Assembly (NCBI GenBank): GCA_003313425.1
Contig: NHZP01000003.1
Span: forward strand, 2,254,094 to 2,318,093
Origin: Pseudopyrenochaeta lycopersici
Taxonomy: Eukaryota; Ascomycota; Dothideomycetes; Pleosporales; Pseudopyrenochaetaceae
Length of the DNA stretch: 64,000 nucleotides
Direction of reading: 5' to 3'
Positions 21,225 to 31,959 of the stretch are shown one piece after another. The first letter of the stretch is position 1; the number at the start of each line of letters is the position of its first letter. The notes beneath the pieces are model-generated. The model saw only the letters and a program-made list of their open reading frames with translations. It had not been told where the DNA came from and made no database searches. A program made the translations under genes and the position numbers.

Positions 21225-24200
21225 CACCCCCTCAGCTTAGAGTAATCTTCTAAGCTGTCAAAAACTTATATCTTATACAATTGTCAGATCCTCTATTTAA
21301 GTCTGTATGTCTTCAAGTTTTAACTCTTTTACTAAGGCCGGTTTCTTGTTTACTAGTCCTAATTAATTAAGAAAGTTCTCCTATTTATTTAAGGGCAGCG
21401 CTTTAGTAAGTCTATCTGCTATTATTTGCGAGGACTTTACGTATTTAACTTGAATTCGTCCAAGCAATATTTCCTGTTGTAGCTAGTAATTATGGATGTC
21501 TATATGTCGAAGTTTGGTTTGGAGTTTTGCAATCTCTTCCGTCACAAGTTAAATTGTCTGTGTATTATCGCATTGAATTGTAATGGTCGACTCCGGTAAG
21601 GATATCTAGAGCTCCTTAAGAAGTCGCGAGGTAAAGATAGCTTCCTTTACTACTTAGGAGAGTGCGAGCAGTTCTACTTCAGTCGTTAAGGTAGTAACCG
21701 TGTCCTGTTTACTTGCTCTCTAGGTAACAAGACTACCAAATAGCTTAATTACATAACCTTGCGAACTCTTTCTATCAACTGTGTTATCGGTAAATGATGC
21801 ATCGCTGGCTACTTTAAGCTTGTCGCCTCCTCCCAATTAGAGTGCTCTTGATTTTGTCGCTGCAAGGTAGAGCAGGACTCTGTCAGCAGCCTCCTAATAC
21901 TCTGTACTAGGGTTGACGAGGAAGCGTGCAAGGCGCGATGTTGCGAAGGCGATATCTAGTCGTGTTGTAACGGCGGCAAATAGTAAGGAACCAATCTTAC
22001 GCTGGTATTTGTTGACTTCTGAAGGTGATGCTAATCCCTCACGTGACTAGAGTTCAACGCTTACTATTAGGGTATTATGTCAGACATCTTTCCTATCTGT
22101 AAGTCTGCTAATTTTGTCGGCATAGGCTAACTAGGAGAGTTGAATTAATCGTTGTTCTTAGTCTCTGATAACTTTAACGCCGAGGAACTATTACAAGTCT
22201 TCTCCCCCTGTGAAGGTGTATCTTTCTTAAAGAGCCTTGATAGCTTGTTAAGCTTCTACCTCCTTCTTCTGGTAATAGGCTAAGATAATGTCATTAACGT
22301 AAAAGAAGATGATAATGCTATCCTTAATCATGCAGCAGGCCTTATGTGGCACTTGTTTGAAGCCTAGTTTAGTGAGGGTTAAGACGAATTCTTTCTGCTA
22401 TAGGAGCGGTGAAATTTGAAGACCGTAAAGTGCCTTTTTAAGCTTAAGGATTGTTCCGGGCTTCTAGTATCCTCGTGGCATTCTTATGTAGATTTCTCTA
22501 TCTATTGTTGCATGCACGAATGCGTTAGTAACGTTGTACTGTTTGAGTTCAAGGTTGAACTTGGCAGCGATTGCTATGAGCATTCGAAAAGACCTGCTGG
22601 CTAACGTGGCTGCGTATGTGTCTTGTGACGTGATGTTTCGTTGCTGATCGCTACGAACGATAAGTCGTGCTTTACATTTAATAAGGCGATAGTGTTTATC
22701 TAATTTGTAGGTATACACCCACATACAGTCTAATATTTAGCGACCTCTCTGTTTGATAGGAGTGATTAGCACTTCAGCCCAGGACTTCATTTATTTATAG
22801 CTCCTTAGGTGTTCTTGTTCAGCTTCCTTAAACATTTCGTGTAGAGGATAATCTTCAAGCTTTAAGTAAGTCGTTAGCAGAGGTGGCAATTAGTTTCGGT
22901 AAGGCTTCACCCCCTTTTCTAGTATTCTCTTCAGCTATACCTTATTAATAGGATTACCTTTGTGTTCCCCTACGTGCCCTGCTTAAGTGCCGGCTATAAA
23001 TACTGCTGCCTATAGTTCTGTTTTCGACGAGCTATATATCGTCGTGCTATTAGCTTCAAGTTTGTTAGCCTACGCCTGGCTAAGGATAGCTACAGGTGGC
23101 GGAGTGTCTGGCGGCGTTGGGTATAAGTCCATCACTTTTCTACTTCGGCAACCTCTTAACTTTTGACCTTATAGACTTAAACTCTCTCCTAATATTGTAT
23201 TGTCTTCGTAGAACGACCCAGTCTTAGGCTGTTCCTGTCGCGGTAGTATAGGTAGTTCAATCGTTTTCACCCACATTACAATCTCGTGCAGGGTATTATG
23301 CATAAGGTTATCTATAAGGTCTTCCGTTTTACCGCTAAACACTACGCTTTTGTTAAAGACTACGTCTCTTGTGCTAATAACTTTAGCTAGTAACAGGATC
23401 CAAACTTAGTAGATGTTTGTAGATTAATAGCCAATAAGATAGCCAATCCAGGCTTTTAGATCCAAGCGTTGCAGTCGCAACTTTCCTTAGTAGGTATCGT
23501 CAGTTATTACAAATGCCTTGCAGCCATATGCTTTAAGATAAGCTTGGTTTAGTTTCCGTAGTCTAGTGACGATACCATTCATAGCAGCGACCCTTATAAA
23601 GAATACCTTGTATAGGCTTTTCCAGCAGTTTAAGTAGTTCAGCGTTCTATTATAAAGGTATACTACCGCTCTTATAATTTCTAGCTATAGTTCCTAGGGG
23701 AGATTAGCATCCAGTTGTATCGTGCGTGCCTTTTCTTTTATCACACCCCCTGAGCGTTCTCCTCCGCTATTCTGTGATTAGGTATCAGGAGTAGAAGGCT
23801 CAACCTTTATGCCTTTAGACGTACACCATCTTTTAACTTCTGGCTTGACAGTTACTATCTCGTTGTCCGTCTTAATCACTTTTACAGAAATATTAAACTG
23901 CGTATATAGGAAGCAAGTGAAATTATCTAGTAATCAAATAATAGATCGTGCTGGTCTGTTATCAGTGAAGTAGAAATCCTAGTTATATGCTGAGAATCGG
24001 TTAGTAATCAGCATTTGGCTCTTTTCCTTTAAGTAGCTCCCGACTTCGTAGTCGTGAAAGTTAATCGCGATTCGTTCTCCCGGTCCTTCTTCGCTCAGTT
24101 AAGGTTCTCTGCGGATCCTGCGCTTTAATTTAGCTCTCCTACATGCGTTGCACTCGACTGTAGTAACGCCTTTAATGCGCACCCTCTTAGATTGTTAGAC

Positions 24201-26127
24201 TAGGTGTTCGATCGCTGCAGGCCCTAGATGCCCTAGGCGCTTATGCTATAGTATTACACTTACTCTTTGTGGCGCCCGCTTGGTTCAAGAGTTGAATCGG
24301 GTATAAAAGGCACTGTCGTTTGCATCTGAATGCTTAAGTACCCATTGGTCGTGTGCTTCCGTCAGGTATGCGATAATTGAGTTGTCCTATCTCCGTAGTG
24401 TTGTTAGCTCTTGTTTATTATCCTACTAGATCCCCTGTCTTCTAAGTAGCCTGAATAACACTAGGTTACAGAGGAGGTTAGGACACCAAGCCACGTTATT
24501 AAGCCTTAGAGTATGCTTTCTTTCTGCTCCTTAGGTTTTGACGTACACTGTCCTATAGCCTTTAATCTAGACTTATGTATTACCTGCCTAAATACAGTCT
24601 CTTATTACTGGCTCGCGAAGGTGTTCAATTCAATTAATGTTATTGCAGATGTGTGCGGTTGAGCCGGAGTTAAGGATGAATGCATTCTTAAGTGGGTATT
24701 CTCGACTACTGGCATTGAACGTTGATGCGGCTATGACTGCTTCAGTAGTTACTATAACACGACCTTCTAGTCAATCTGTTAATAGGTCGGGAGTTTGTGA
24801 TGTTTTAATGCGCGGCGTAATCGATCGCGATGCGGAGGAAAGGCGCGGTTTCTTAGCCTCTAGGCTTGATTCCTGTATCGCCCTCTGTAAGTTATTATTA
24901 TTATTAATTTTGTACTGTACTAGTTTAGTGATACTTTAATTTGGCTTAAACTACTTAGGTGCCTTATTAGTATACACGTAGTAACAGTCTAATAAGTTGT
25001 AGCGCTGTCCATAAGCAGGATAATCATCTCTAGCTGCCGCTGTATTCCCAATCAGGAACTGCTTGGATTTGGTTATTTAACTATCACGTTTTCGTTTCTG
25101 CCTAGGTTTCCCCTGGCCGCCCTATAAAGGGGCAGATGGCGCTCTTTCCAACACACTCAGGGCGTCCCCATTTTATGTGCCCTGAACGGATGCACTATTA
25201 GAGACATATGATACTTCTCCCGCAGCGAAAGCGCTCTTCTGCGTGCCCTTTAATAGGTGGGATAGGCTTATGTGGTCGCGGAAGAGTTTTATCATCTTCT
25301 TCCTATTAATGGTCGTTCTGTTATATCTAGGACTAGAGAAGGTAGCTACCCATGTTGGGGCCACCTTTAAGACAGCGCCTAGGAAGTTATTTTTCACATC
25401 TTCTGTTTGCAGCACCTCGCTAACCTTTAGGGTTTCAGCTCAGGTTGCTGCTCGATCGTACTTGGTCAGCTATGTTTCCTAATTACTTAGGGTTCTTATT
25501 AGCCTGAGTGCAGCGTAGTACTTCTCTCGCGCTTTAGTTCGTTCTTCCTGTAGGTTAACACCTACTGTCTCCCAGAGGGAGGTTACCTATTCCCGGACTG
25601 ACTTGCCCGACTCACAGCAGCTTAGTTGTAGATAAGGTAAGATAGTAGCTAGTATATGCTTGATCAGCTTCTTATACTTCGTCCTTTCTTCTTAATATTC
25701 CTTATCTAAGAGCTTATACAATTTAAGGTGTATCTTATAGTCATCGCGGTCCTCTTTATATACTTCCTATCCACTCTAGGAGAGTTCAGAGATCCTTGTT
25801 AGAATAGTAGCAGAAGGAATCTCCTCTTATTATGTTAGTTGCGTGTTTCCGCGCGTTTAAGAGCTTGACGTAGTACTCCTCGCTAAAACTATCGCTGCAG
25901 GTTAATAATCAGCAATGTTTAGTAATCGTGGAACTGTTAGCTTCCGTTTCAGTTCTTCAGTACCTTCCAGGTCGACGAGGGGCCAGTTCCTTAATGATTC
26001 GCACTTCATCTTAAACTGGCGGTACCAGGCCGTCCAGCTGTTGTAATCAGTTAGGACGACGGTCGCGTCCCTTGTGCTTAGGGTTGCCATCGTTTTAGTG
26101 TGTAATCGAGGCAGTAAGACTCTTAAT
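21225..26127 (-). pseudogene. copia-2 gag-pol, decayed
   Basis: Readable islands on minus: Gag N-terminus (26090-25902: MATLSTRDATVVLTDYNSW), Gag middle (25415-25173), protease start (about 24720-24660: FILNSGST, active-site Asp changed to Asn), integrase (about 24500-23700) and RT (22724-22464, closely similar to copia-1 from MWVYTYKLDK to the RMPRGY end). TGA-CTA-GAA at 24773-24765 separates gag and pol. Stops from Trp/Gln codons break all domains. Confidence 0.88.
26114..26127 (-). promoter_or_regulatory. copia-2 primer-binding site
   Basis: On minus, ATTAAGAGTCTTAC follows the 5' LTR end directly. It matches the copia-1 PBS with one transition and again complements the tRNA-Lys(CUU) anticodon arm. 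Confidence 0.65.
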
Positions 26128-26290
26128 TGTCAGAATTTTAATAAATGTGTTAGTCAGAAAATTAATTATTTATTTATTGTTGTTCTGTCTGTTCTTTTTT
26201 ATAGCTCCTCTGCTTCCAGAGGTTCCGTAGATCGCAATAGTTATCGGTCCTACTATTTATCGCTCTTTCCTTGTATTTGACAATCTGACA
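26128..26290 (-). repeat. copia-2 5' LTR
   Basis: TGTCAGAATT...CAATCTGACA, 163 bp, followed by AGTAG (26291-26295). Confidence 0.9.
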
Positions 26291-29023
26291 AGTAGCCAGC
26301 GCGGTTTCCTAAGACTAATTATTAACCCTAGACGAAGGACGTTTATCTAGGGTTACTCTTCCCCTAAATAAATAACATCCTTAGCCTTATTACTATTACT
26401 GTTAGAGGCTTCTTTATAATTAGAGTTACTAGTCTCTAGGCTTACGTGCACGTAATAATTAGTAGCTAGGTTACTGCGTGGATTTCCTTAATACTAGTTA
26501 CGGCTGGAGTCCGCGTTATAAGGCTTAGGACTGTTAGCTAGCTTATAGTCACCTATTCTATTGTCTTTAAACGACAGACGTAGGCCTAGAGCAGGCTCAC
26601 TAGCTTTCTTAATAGGCTTATCCGCCGCTGTCCTTAGAACAAATTTACGAGGCGGTGCTAGGCTTAGTCTGGCTGGTGCGTTACGCCCCTTCGTTTAATT
26701 AGCGAGATACTAAGGCAATTACTAGAGGTTGTAGCTCTGACATACATTATTAATTGTATTATAAAGAGATTAGAAGTTAGTAGTAGTATAGACAGCGGGC
26801 GCGCTGCTAAGGCTCTATTAGAGATAGCCTAGAAGCTTAGCCTAAAGCTTATACGCTTAAGTTATAGTAATCTATCTAAGCTAAGTAGTAATAGCGTTAA
26901 ACTCTGTCTAGAACAGAGCCTATGCTTTAACTGTAGTAAGGTATTCTAGTAAGCTACGTTCTAGGAAGACTAAAGCATTATATTACTATTCTGCTGTAAC
27001 GTAGTAGTTACAGTTACTAAAGATAGAGTTAAGGATATAAAAATACTTAAAGTCGTCCTTATATTAATATAAAAACCTATTAGGCTCTTATAGTAAGGTT
27101 TAAGCAGAACTACTAGTAGCTTAAAAGATAAATTATACTCGTATGTTATTATGTTACTAGTCTAACCTATTATTTTTAAAATAGTTAAGTATCTTTATAA
27201 TCTACCTATAAAGATTAGGACCCCTAGAGTATACTAGAGGCACCTAAATTTACTTATTCTTTATAGACGAGAACTAATATAATCCCTTAATCTTATAGTA
27301 GAGCTTAGTTAGATAAGGGCTTAGTATTACTATATTGCTTAGGGATGTTTAGTATTCGCGAGTAAGAGGAAGGTTAGTTAAGAGTAGAATACGCTAAGGG
27401 GAACTAAACTTATTAAGAATACTGCCCGCTGCGTTACCTTATAAGAGGATTTATGTAGGTATACTTATTCCTTCTAGTAGAGGCTTATTTATAGCTCCTA
27501 AGGCTAGCTGTAATAGGGTAAGTCTAGTAAGGCCTAAAACCTTAGGAGAGCTAGATAACAGACAGTCGCGCAACACAGAGTTACGCTTATTCTTAATTTC
27601 TTATAATAAACCTTCTAAGGTCTTATAGTTAGCGACGAGCTTATTCTACTACTTACTAAGCTTATTATATTCTTTAACTAGCTTATCCTTTTATTAAGTA
27701 AAGCTGCGTTATTATTTAGTTAGTTCCTGCTTTAGAGTAGAAGCGTTAAGGTAGTGTGTCTTGAATAACTTCTTATCCTTATTAAGAGTATATAGAGTAC
27801 ACCTAAATAGTGTTGTTAGGCGTGTAAGTTACGTAGGATTAAGGCTTAAGAACTTACTAGGGTAGTTCTTTATAAGCTAGATACCTAAGAGTGCTAATTA
27901 CTAAATAGAAGCAGGTAGACTTAAGCTTACAGATAGTAGTAAACCTAGAAGGCTACTTAGAGGAAGATAGTTATTAAAGTCCTTAGGGAGACCTAGATTA
28001 GCAGCTTCCTTACGTAGCTGCATCTAATAAGCTCCTGTAGCACGCTGTGTTATATTATAAGAGAAGGAATATAGGTTAACTTCCTTAGTTAACAAGTTAG
28101 CACAGGAGCTTGTTAGCGCAAATTTAGGGTACTCTACGTCTTTAATAACAGGGTTTTCTAAGATAACTAGTTCTAAATCCTCTATAGCCTTATTCTTATT
28201 CTTCTCTTAGCGTTAATAAGCTCTTTCTCTAAGTTAATTACGAGCTGCCTATATTTTAGCTAACGCGTCGTCTTTCTAATAGGCTTAAAATTTAGGCTGC
28301 TAGCTAGAGGACCTTTTATTATAAGAGCTATCTGCTATTAGGCTAAATAAAGAAGGTTAGATAGAAGTAAGAGTAGATATAGAGGTAAAAGTAAAAGTTA
28401 AAGTAAAACTAGAGGGAATCCTTAAGCTTTAGTAAGCAGACTTAAGATTTAACTATTAGTTAAGTAGTGTTGTTAGTTAGGTAAGGTTGCTAGGACTAGG
28501 AGAAATACTTAGGAGTATTATATATAGGCTAAGTTTAGAGAATTACCTAATTAGGAAGTTTTAGAGGGTAAATGCGTGCTTAAGGCAGCATGTGCGCGTA
28601 ATTAAAACACACGCATAGACTATAGTGTGTGAAAGTAGGAGTAATTCCTAGAGTGTTCCTATTTAAGGAAGAGAATAATAAGACGTGTCTTGTTAATAAT
28701 AATTCTAGCGTTTAAGTAGCGTAAAGCGCAGGTACTAAGGTGCGAAACAGGTTACTAGTAAGGAAACCTAGCAAATTCTAGGCTATTCTAAAGCTTAACT
28801 AAGAGGGAATAGCTTACAAAATTTTAGCTAAACTAGCAGCAGAGGATAGCACTATAAATTAACTATTATGCGAGGGCTATCCTAAAGCTTAACTAAGGGG
28901 GGATAGGATCTAGTCCTAGTACGTTAGTACTACCTTACTGTTAAACTTACCTAAGAAGTAACAGCTTAAGTAACTGTGTGTTAACTACAGAGAAGAGCTA
29001 AAGCGCTGTATGATCTGCTATTA

Positions 29024-29251
29024 TGTAAGGCAGTCAACACGCACAGTTAGGATGGTCTTAGTTAAAGAAACTTAATTTAAAAGGAAATGGATAAAATAGC
29101 AGATACCTCTCACCTTCGGGGGAGAGGTGCTGCCTATATACATGAGCTAGAGCAGGCTAGTCCCGATCCAGTTACCTAGCTTGGTGAAAGGTAAGAGGTA
29201 ACAGTTACCTTTCACCTGCGTCTAGTAACCTGAAAGGATTGAACACTAACA
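29024..29251 (-). repeat. gypsy-B 5' LTR (228 bp) with one internal repeat
   Basis: TGTAAGGCAG...CACTAACA, followed by the TSD GTTAC. It carries one copy of the CACCTGCGTCTAGTAAC unit against three in the 3' LTR, and shows extra RIP-type changes (GTTGGGACGG to GTTAGGATGG). Confidence 0.85.
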
Positions 29252-29256
29252 GTTAC

Positions 29257-30529
29257 TTATTTAGTAGTTATAGATATAATTTTTATAAGTTTTATAGGTT
29301 TATTAACCTATCTTATATAATAGCCTTTTTAGCTATTTAATAACTTTATTATATACTAGGCTACTTAATAGTTATATAGACCGCACCTTAAATAGGCACT
29401 GTTCTCTTTTCTTTCTTAGACTTATTTACGTATTCCTTAGAATTCTTTTCTAGATTTTATATAGAGCTAGTAAGCTGCTATAGAAGTTATCTAGTCTATC
29501 TTATTATTATCTCTTTAAGTTATTAGTTAGCTCTGTATATTATACGCTTTACCTATATAGCTCTTACTTGTAGTAATTCTCTCTATAGCTCTTAAATTTT
29601 CCTTCGTTACCCTAGTCTATTATATAAACTCTTTATATATTTCTCTAAATAGTAGTTAATAACCTACTTAAGTCTTTAGTAGCTTACTATTTAAGCTACT
29701 CTTAAGATAGTTAATCTTCTAAACGTAGCTTACGTTATCTAACCTAGCTTTAAGGAGCTTAAGGTTAAACGCTTAGATATAAGGGTTAAATTCTATTCTT
29801 CTTTACTTAGTTATACAGAGGTATTTAAGGGCCTTCTCTTTTACTATAGAGTCCTTAAAGAAGTTATTAAGGTAGGACTATAGCTTAAGGAGAGATAGTG
29901 TTACTAGCCTATTTATAAGGTTTGTTATATATAGGCTAAGGGCGTTAAACGCTTAGCCTGTTATATAAGTAATAACGTAATTTACTCTACTATTATTATC
30001 TAGGTAGGCTGCACAGTCTCTATACAGCTTTACTTAGACTTTTATTTTCTATTAAAGATATTACTTATGCAAGCCTTTCTTAAAGACTTTTATATTTAGT
30101 AGTCTTAGTTTCCTAATCTTTTATATAGGAGAGTCTTACTATTCTATTAAAAAGATAGTAGAGACTGTGCATACTATCTATGCACTGCTTAATTTAGCGA
30201 CTAAATTCTTTAGCTCCTAAACTTAGTTCTGTAATAACTCGTATAGCTAGCTCTGCTGTTAACTAGCTAACTTGTTAAGGCTGTCTTATAAGGAGTTAAC
30301 TGTTACTAATAGATCTTCTACTAAGGGTTAGTTATTGCGTAGTTATTAGGGGTCGTGCTGATGTAACTAGTGTTACTAAGGTGCGTGCTGGTGCAGCTAG
30401 TATTACTGCTGTCCTAAGGCTTCTGTTATCTGCATCTAGTGCTCTTATTGTTATAGCTCGTACGCTTGTTAGTTTAAGGCCCTTAGTGTCCGTCTATTCT
30501 TTTTTTTAGGTTATTAATCTTTCTCCTTA
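29257..30529 (-). pseudogene. gypsy-A gag, decayed
   Basis: On minus, about 30100-29750 reads as a Gag capsid segment (NYVITYITGQAFNALSLYIT, then KALKYLCITKQ and FNPYIQAFNLKLLKA), typical of fungal gypsy Gag. It lies directly inside the 5' LTR and is cut at 29252 by gypsy-B, after which gypsy-A continues at 11608. Confidence 0.7.
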
Positions 30530-30779
30530 TATTATAGGCGAAGAGGCCTAGCTAACGAGTGTGCATATATCCTATACTACAGAAGGAGAAAGATAGAGAA
30601 GAGGTTACAGGTATCCTTAGAGGATATATATATATGTTCGTATAAGTAAAGAGGGACGTACTTCTCTAGCTACTAACTTATACAAGCTTATAAGAAAAGG
30701 GGGCAGAGGAGATTAAGGAGTTCGCTCCCCGTGCGATAGTAGCGAAGCCTCTCTTGCTTAAAGGGCGCAGCCTATTACA
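30530..30779 (-). repeat. gypsy-A 5' LTR
   Basis: TATTATAGGCG...GCCTATTACA, 250 bp, closely similar to 4821-5072 (first TG now TA). The flank to the right is ATAAT. I found no matching repeat at the left end. Confidence 0.75.
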
Positions 30780-31330
30780 ATAATCTAGTCTTTAACAGTC
30801 TTTATAGTAGGTATTATATCTTTTATATAGGGCGAGAGATAGGTAAGAAGGTCGCGAAACAGCTTACTATTAACCTGCCTAAATAATATATTATTATAGA
30901 TAATCTAGTAAATAAGAAGCGTTTAGAAAGTAGTTTCATTAAAGGCTAATGCTAGCGTATTTAATATCTCTTACTCTTAAGACTTATTTATATCTAAGGC
31001 TGCTAGCACTAATATACTCCTTCTTTTAAAAGGAATAATTTCTCTCTTCTTATTCTAAGTTTTACTATAAACTTAGTAGATATATTTAACTGTATTTATC
31101 TTCTACTGTTAACCTTATAATAATAAGTATAACATATTTAAAAAATTAGGTTAGAAGTATAGTAGTAGATATATAGCTACAAGCGGGCGCTAGTCTTAGT
31201 ATATTTAATTAGTACGCTAAACTTCTAGATAGGTAAGTTTAGCCTAGCTGTACGCCTTAAAATTAGAATACTAAAGCTAGGAAGTTAAGACTAAATAATA
31301 CTATTATATTTAAATTTTAATCCCTTAATT
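30780..31330 (-). pseudogene. hAT transposase N-terminal relic
   Basis: On minus, 30960-30830 reads as FNETTF.TLLIYQIIYNNIL then RQVNSKLFRDLLTYLSPSL. This resembles the segment after the BED finger in fungal hAT transposases (WIV..IPF..VEN..FR.LL.YL). Upstream text near 31270-31170 could be the remains of the BED finger. It is RIP-mutated and truncated by gypsy-A. Confidence 0.5.
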
Positions 31331-31959
31331 AGTAAGGTGTTAGCTGTACACGCTTTTATACTCTACTCTAACTTAAAAGTTAGCTCTATTAAGATATCTA
31401 AAGTAATATTAAAAACGCTATCTAGTAATAACTTTACAAATAACATTAGTAAAGATAGTAATAAAAGTTACTTAGAATAAGCTTACTAAGCCTTCTTTAT
31501 AATATAGAACCCTTTTTAATATAGAAGTTTAGAGAGTTTATACGTATAGTATAGAAAGTTATATAGAAAAAGTTAATAGTATAAGATATAATACGTCTGC
31601 GGTAGTATCTATAGATATAGTAATAGTATTATTAAATATAATAGCCCCTAAGCCTCTATATATAATATTAAATATAATATTAGATATAATATTTGTTGGC
31701 GGGCAGCAGGCAGGAGGAACTAGGTTGATTCCTATCAAATGAGACACAAGGGAACTATATACCCTGTGGATGCTTATATAACAGAGCACGTGAGGAGCTA
31801 ACCGTGTTGGCTAACAATATTAAATGTAATAGTAGATATAATAGTAGAGGCAACGTACTATACTGATGGCTTGAAATAGATAGATTTAGATATCTATTCT
31901 GTATCTGGATAACCGAGATTTGGATGGCTTTTCTAAACACATCTAATTCAGATCCATCC
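31331..31959. other. AT-rich spacer, no gene recognised
   Basis: TA-rich sequence with a short less-mutated patch (31695-31810). TATAATATTA-type words recur at 31660-31690 and 31815-31850. The composition switches from RIP-like to normal near 31850-31960. Confidence 0.4.

Larger units (their letters stand above)
21063..26290 (-). mobile_element. copia-2: full-length but RIP-damaged copia in gypsy-B
   Basis: 5228 bp, minus strand, with LTRs at 21063-21224 (162 bp) and 26128-26290 (163 bp), TSD AGTAG, PPT (CACCCCCTCAGCTTAG on plus, 21225-21240) and PBS beside the right LTR. The organisation matches copia-1, but the LTRs differ and the proteins are diverged, so it is a sister family. Damage is moderate and many codons remain readable. 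Confidence 0.92.
20490..28600 (-). pseudogene. gypsy-B gag region, decayed and split by copia-2
   Basis: The minus strand from 28600 to 26291 and from 21062 to about 20490 reads as one long hydrophilic frame with TAG/TAA interruptions. Around 26550-26700 it gives coding-like text (KFVLRTAADKPIKKASEPAL). Near 20530-20720 Cys/His-containing text sits where a Gag zinc knuckle is expected. Assignment rests mainly on position between the 5' LTR and RT. Confidence 0.5.
11614..29251 (-). mobile_element. gypsy-B: Ty3/gypsy element with chromodomain, nested in gypsy-A
   Basis: The LTRs at 11614-11915 and 29024-29251 begin TGTAAGGCAG and end CTAACA on plus. The target duplication GTTAC is exact at 11609-11613 and 29252-29256. 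Two copia elements interrupt it (14677-19919 and 21063-26290), each with its own TSD. Without them the element is about 7.2 kb. Reading on minus gives gag at right, then zinc knuckle, RT, RNase H, integrase and a chromodomain near 12470-12590. It is moderately to heavily RIP-mutated. Confidence 0.85.
5073..30779 (-). mobile_element. gypsy-A: RIP-degraded Ty3/gypsy element, multiply interrupted
   Basis: Minus-strand gypsy with its 3' LTR at left, integrase, RT, protease, gag and the 5' LTR at right (30530-30779). It is interrupted by a Tc1-like element (9665-10996, TA duplication) and by gypsy-B (11614-29251), whose GTTAC duplication (11609-11613, 29252-29256) marks the point where gypsy-A resumes. 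Removing the insertions leaves roughly 6.7 kb, normal for a fungal gypsy. RIP is severe throughout. Confidence 0.75.

Noticed and set aside
4821..30779. A target duplication for gypsy-A
   Set aside because: Flanks AAGAG (left) and ATAAT (right) do not match, and copia-4 does not resume on the right, so the left junction is rearranged.
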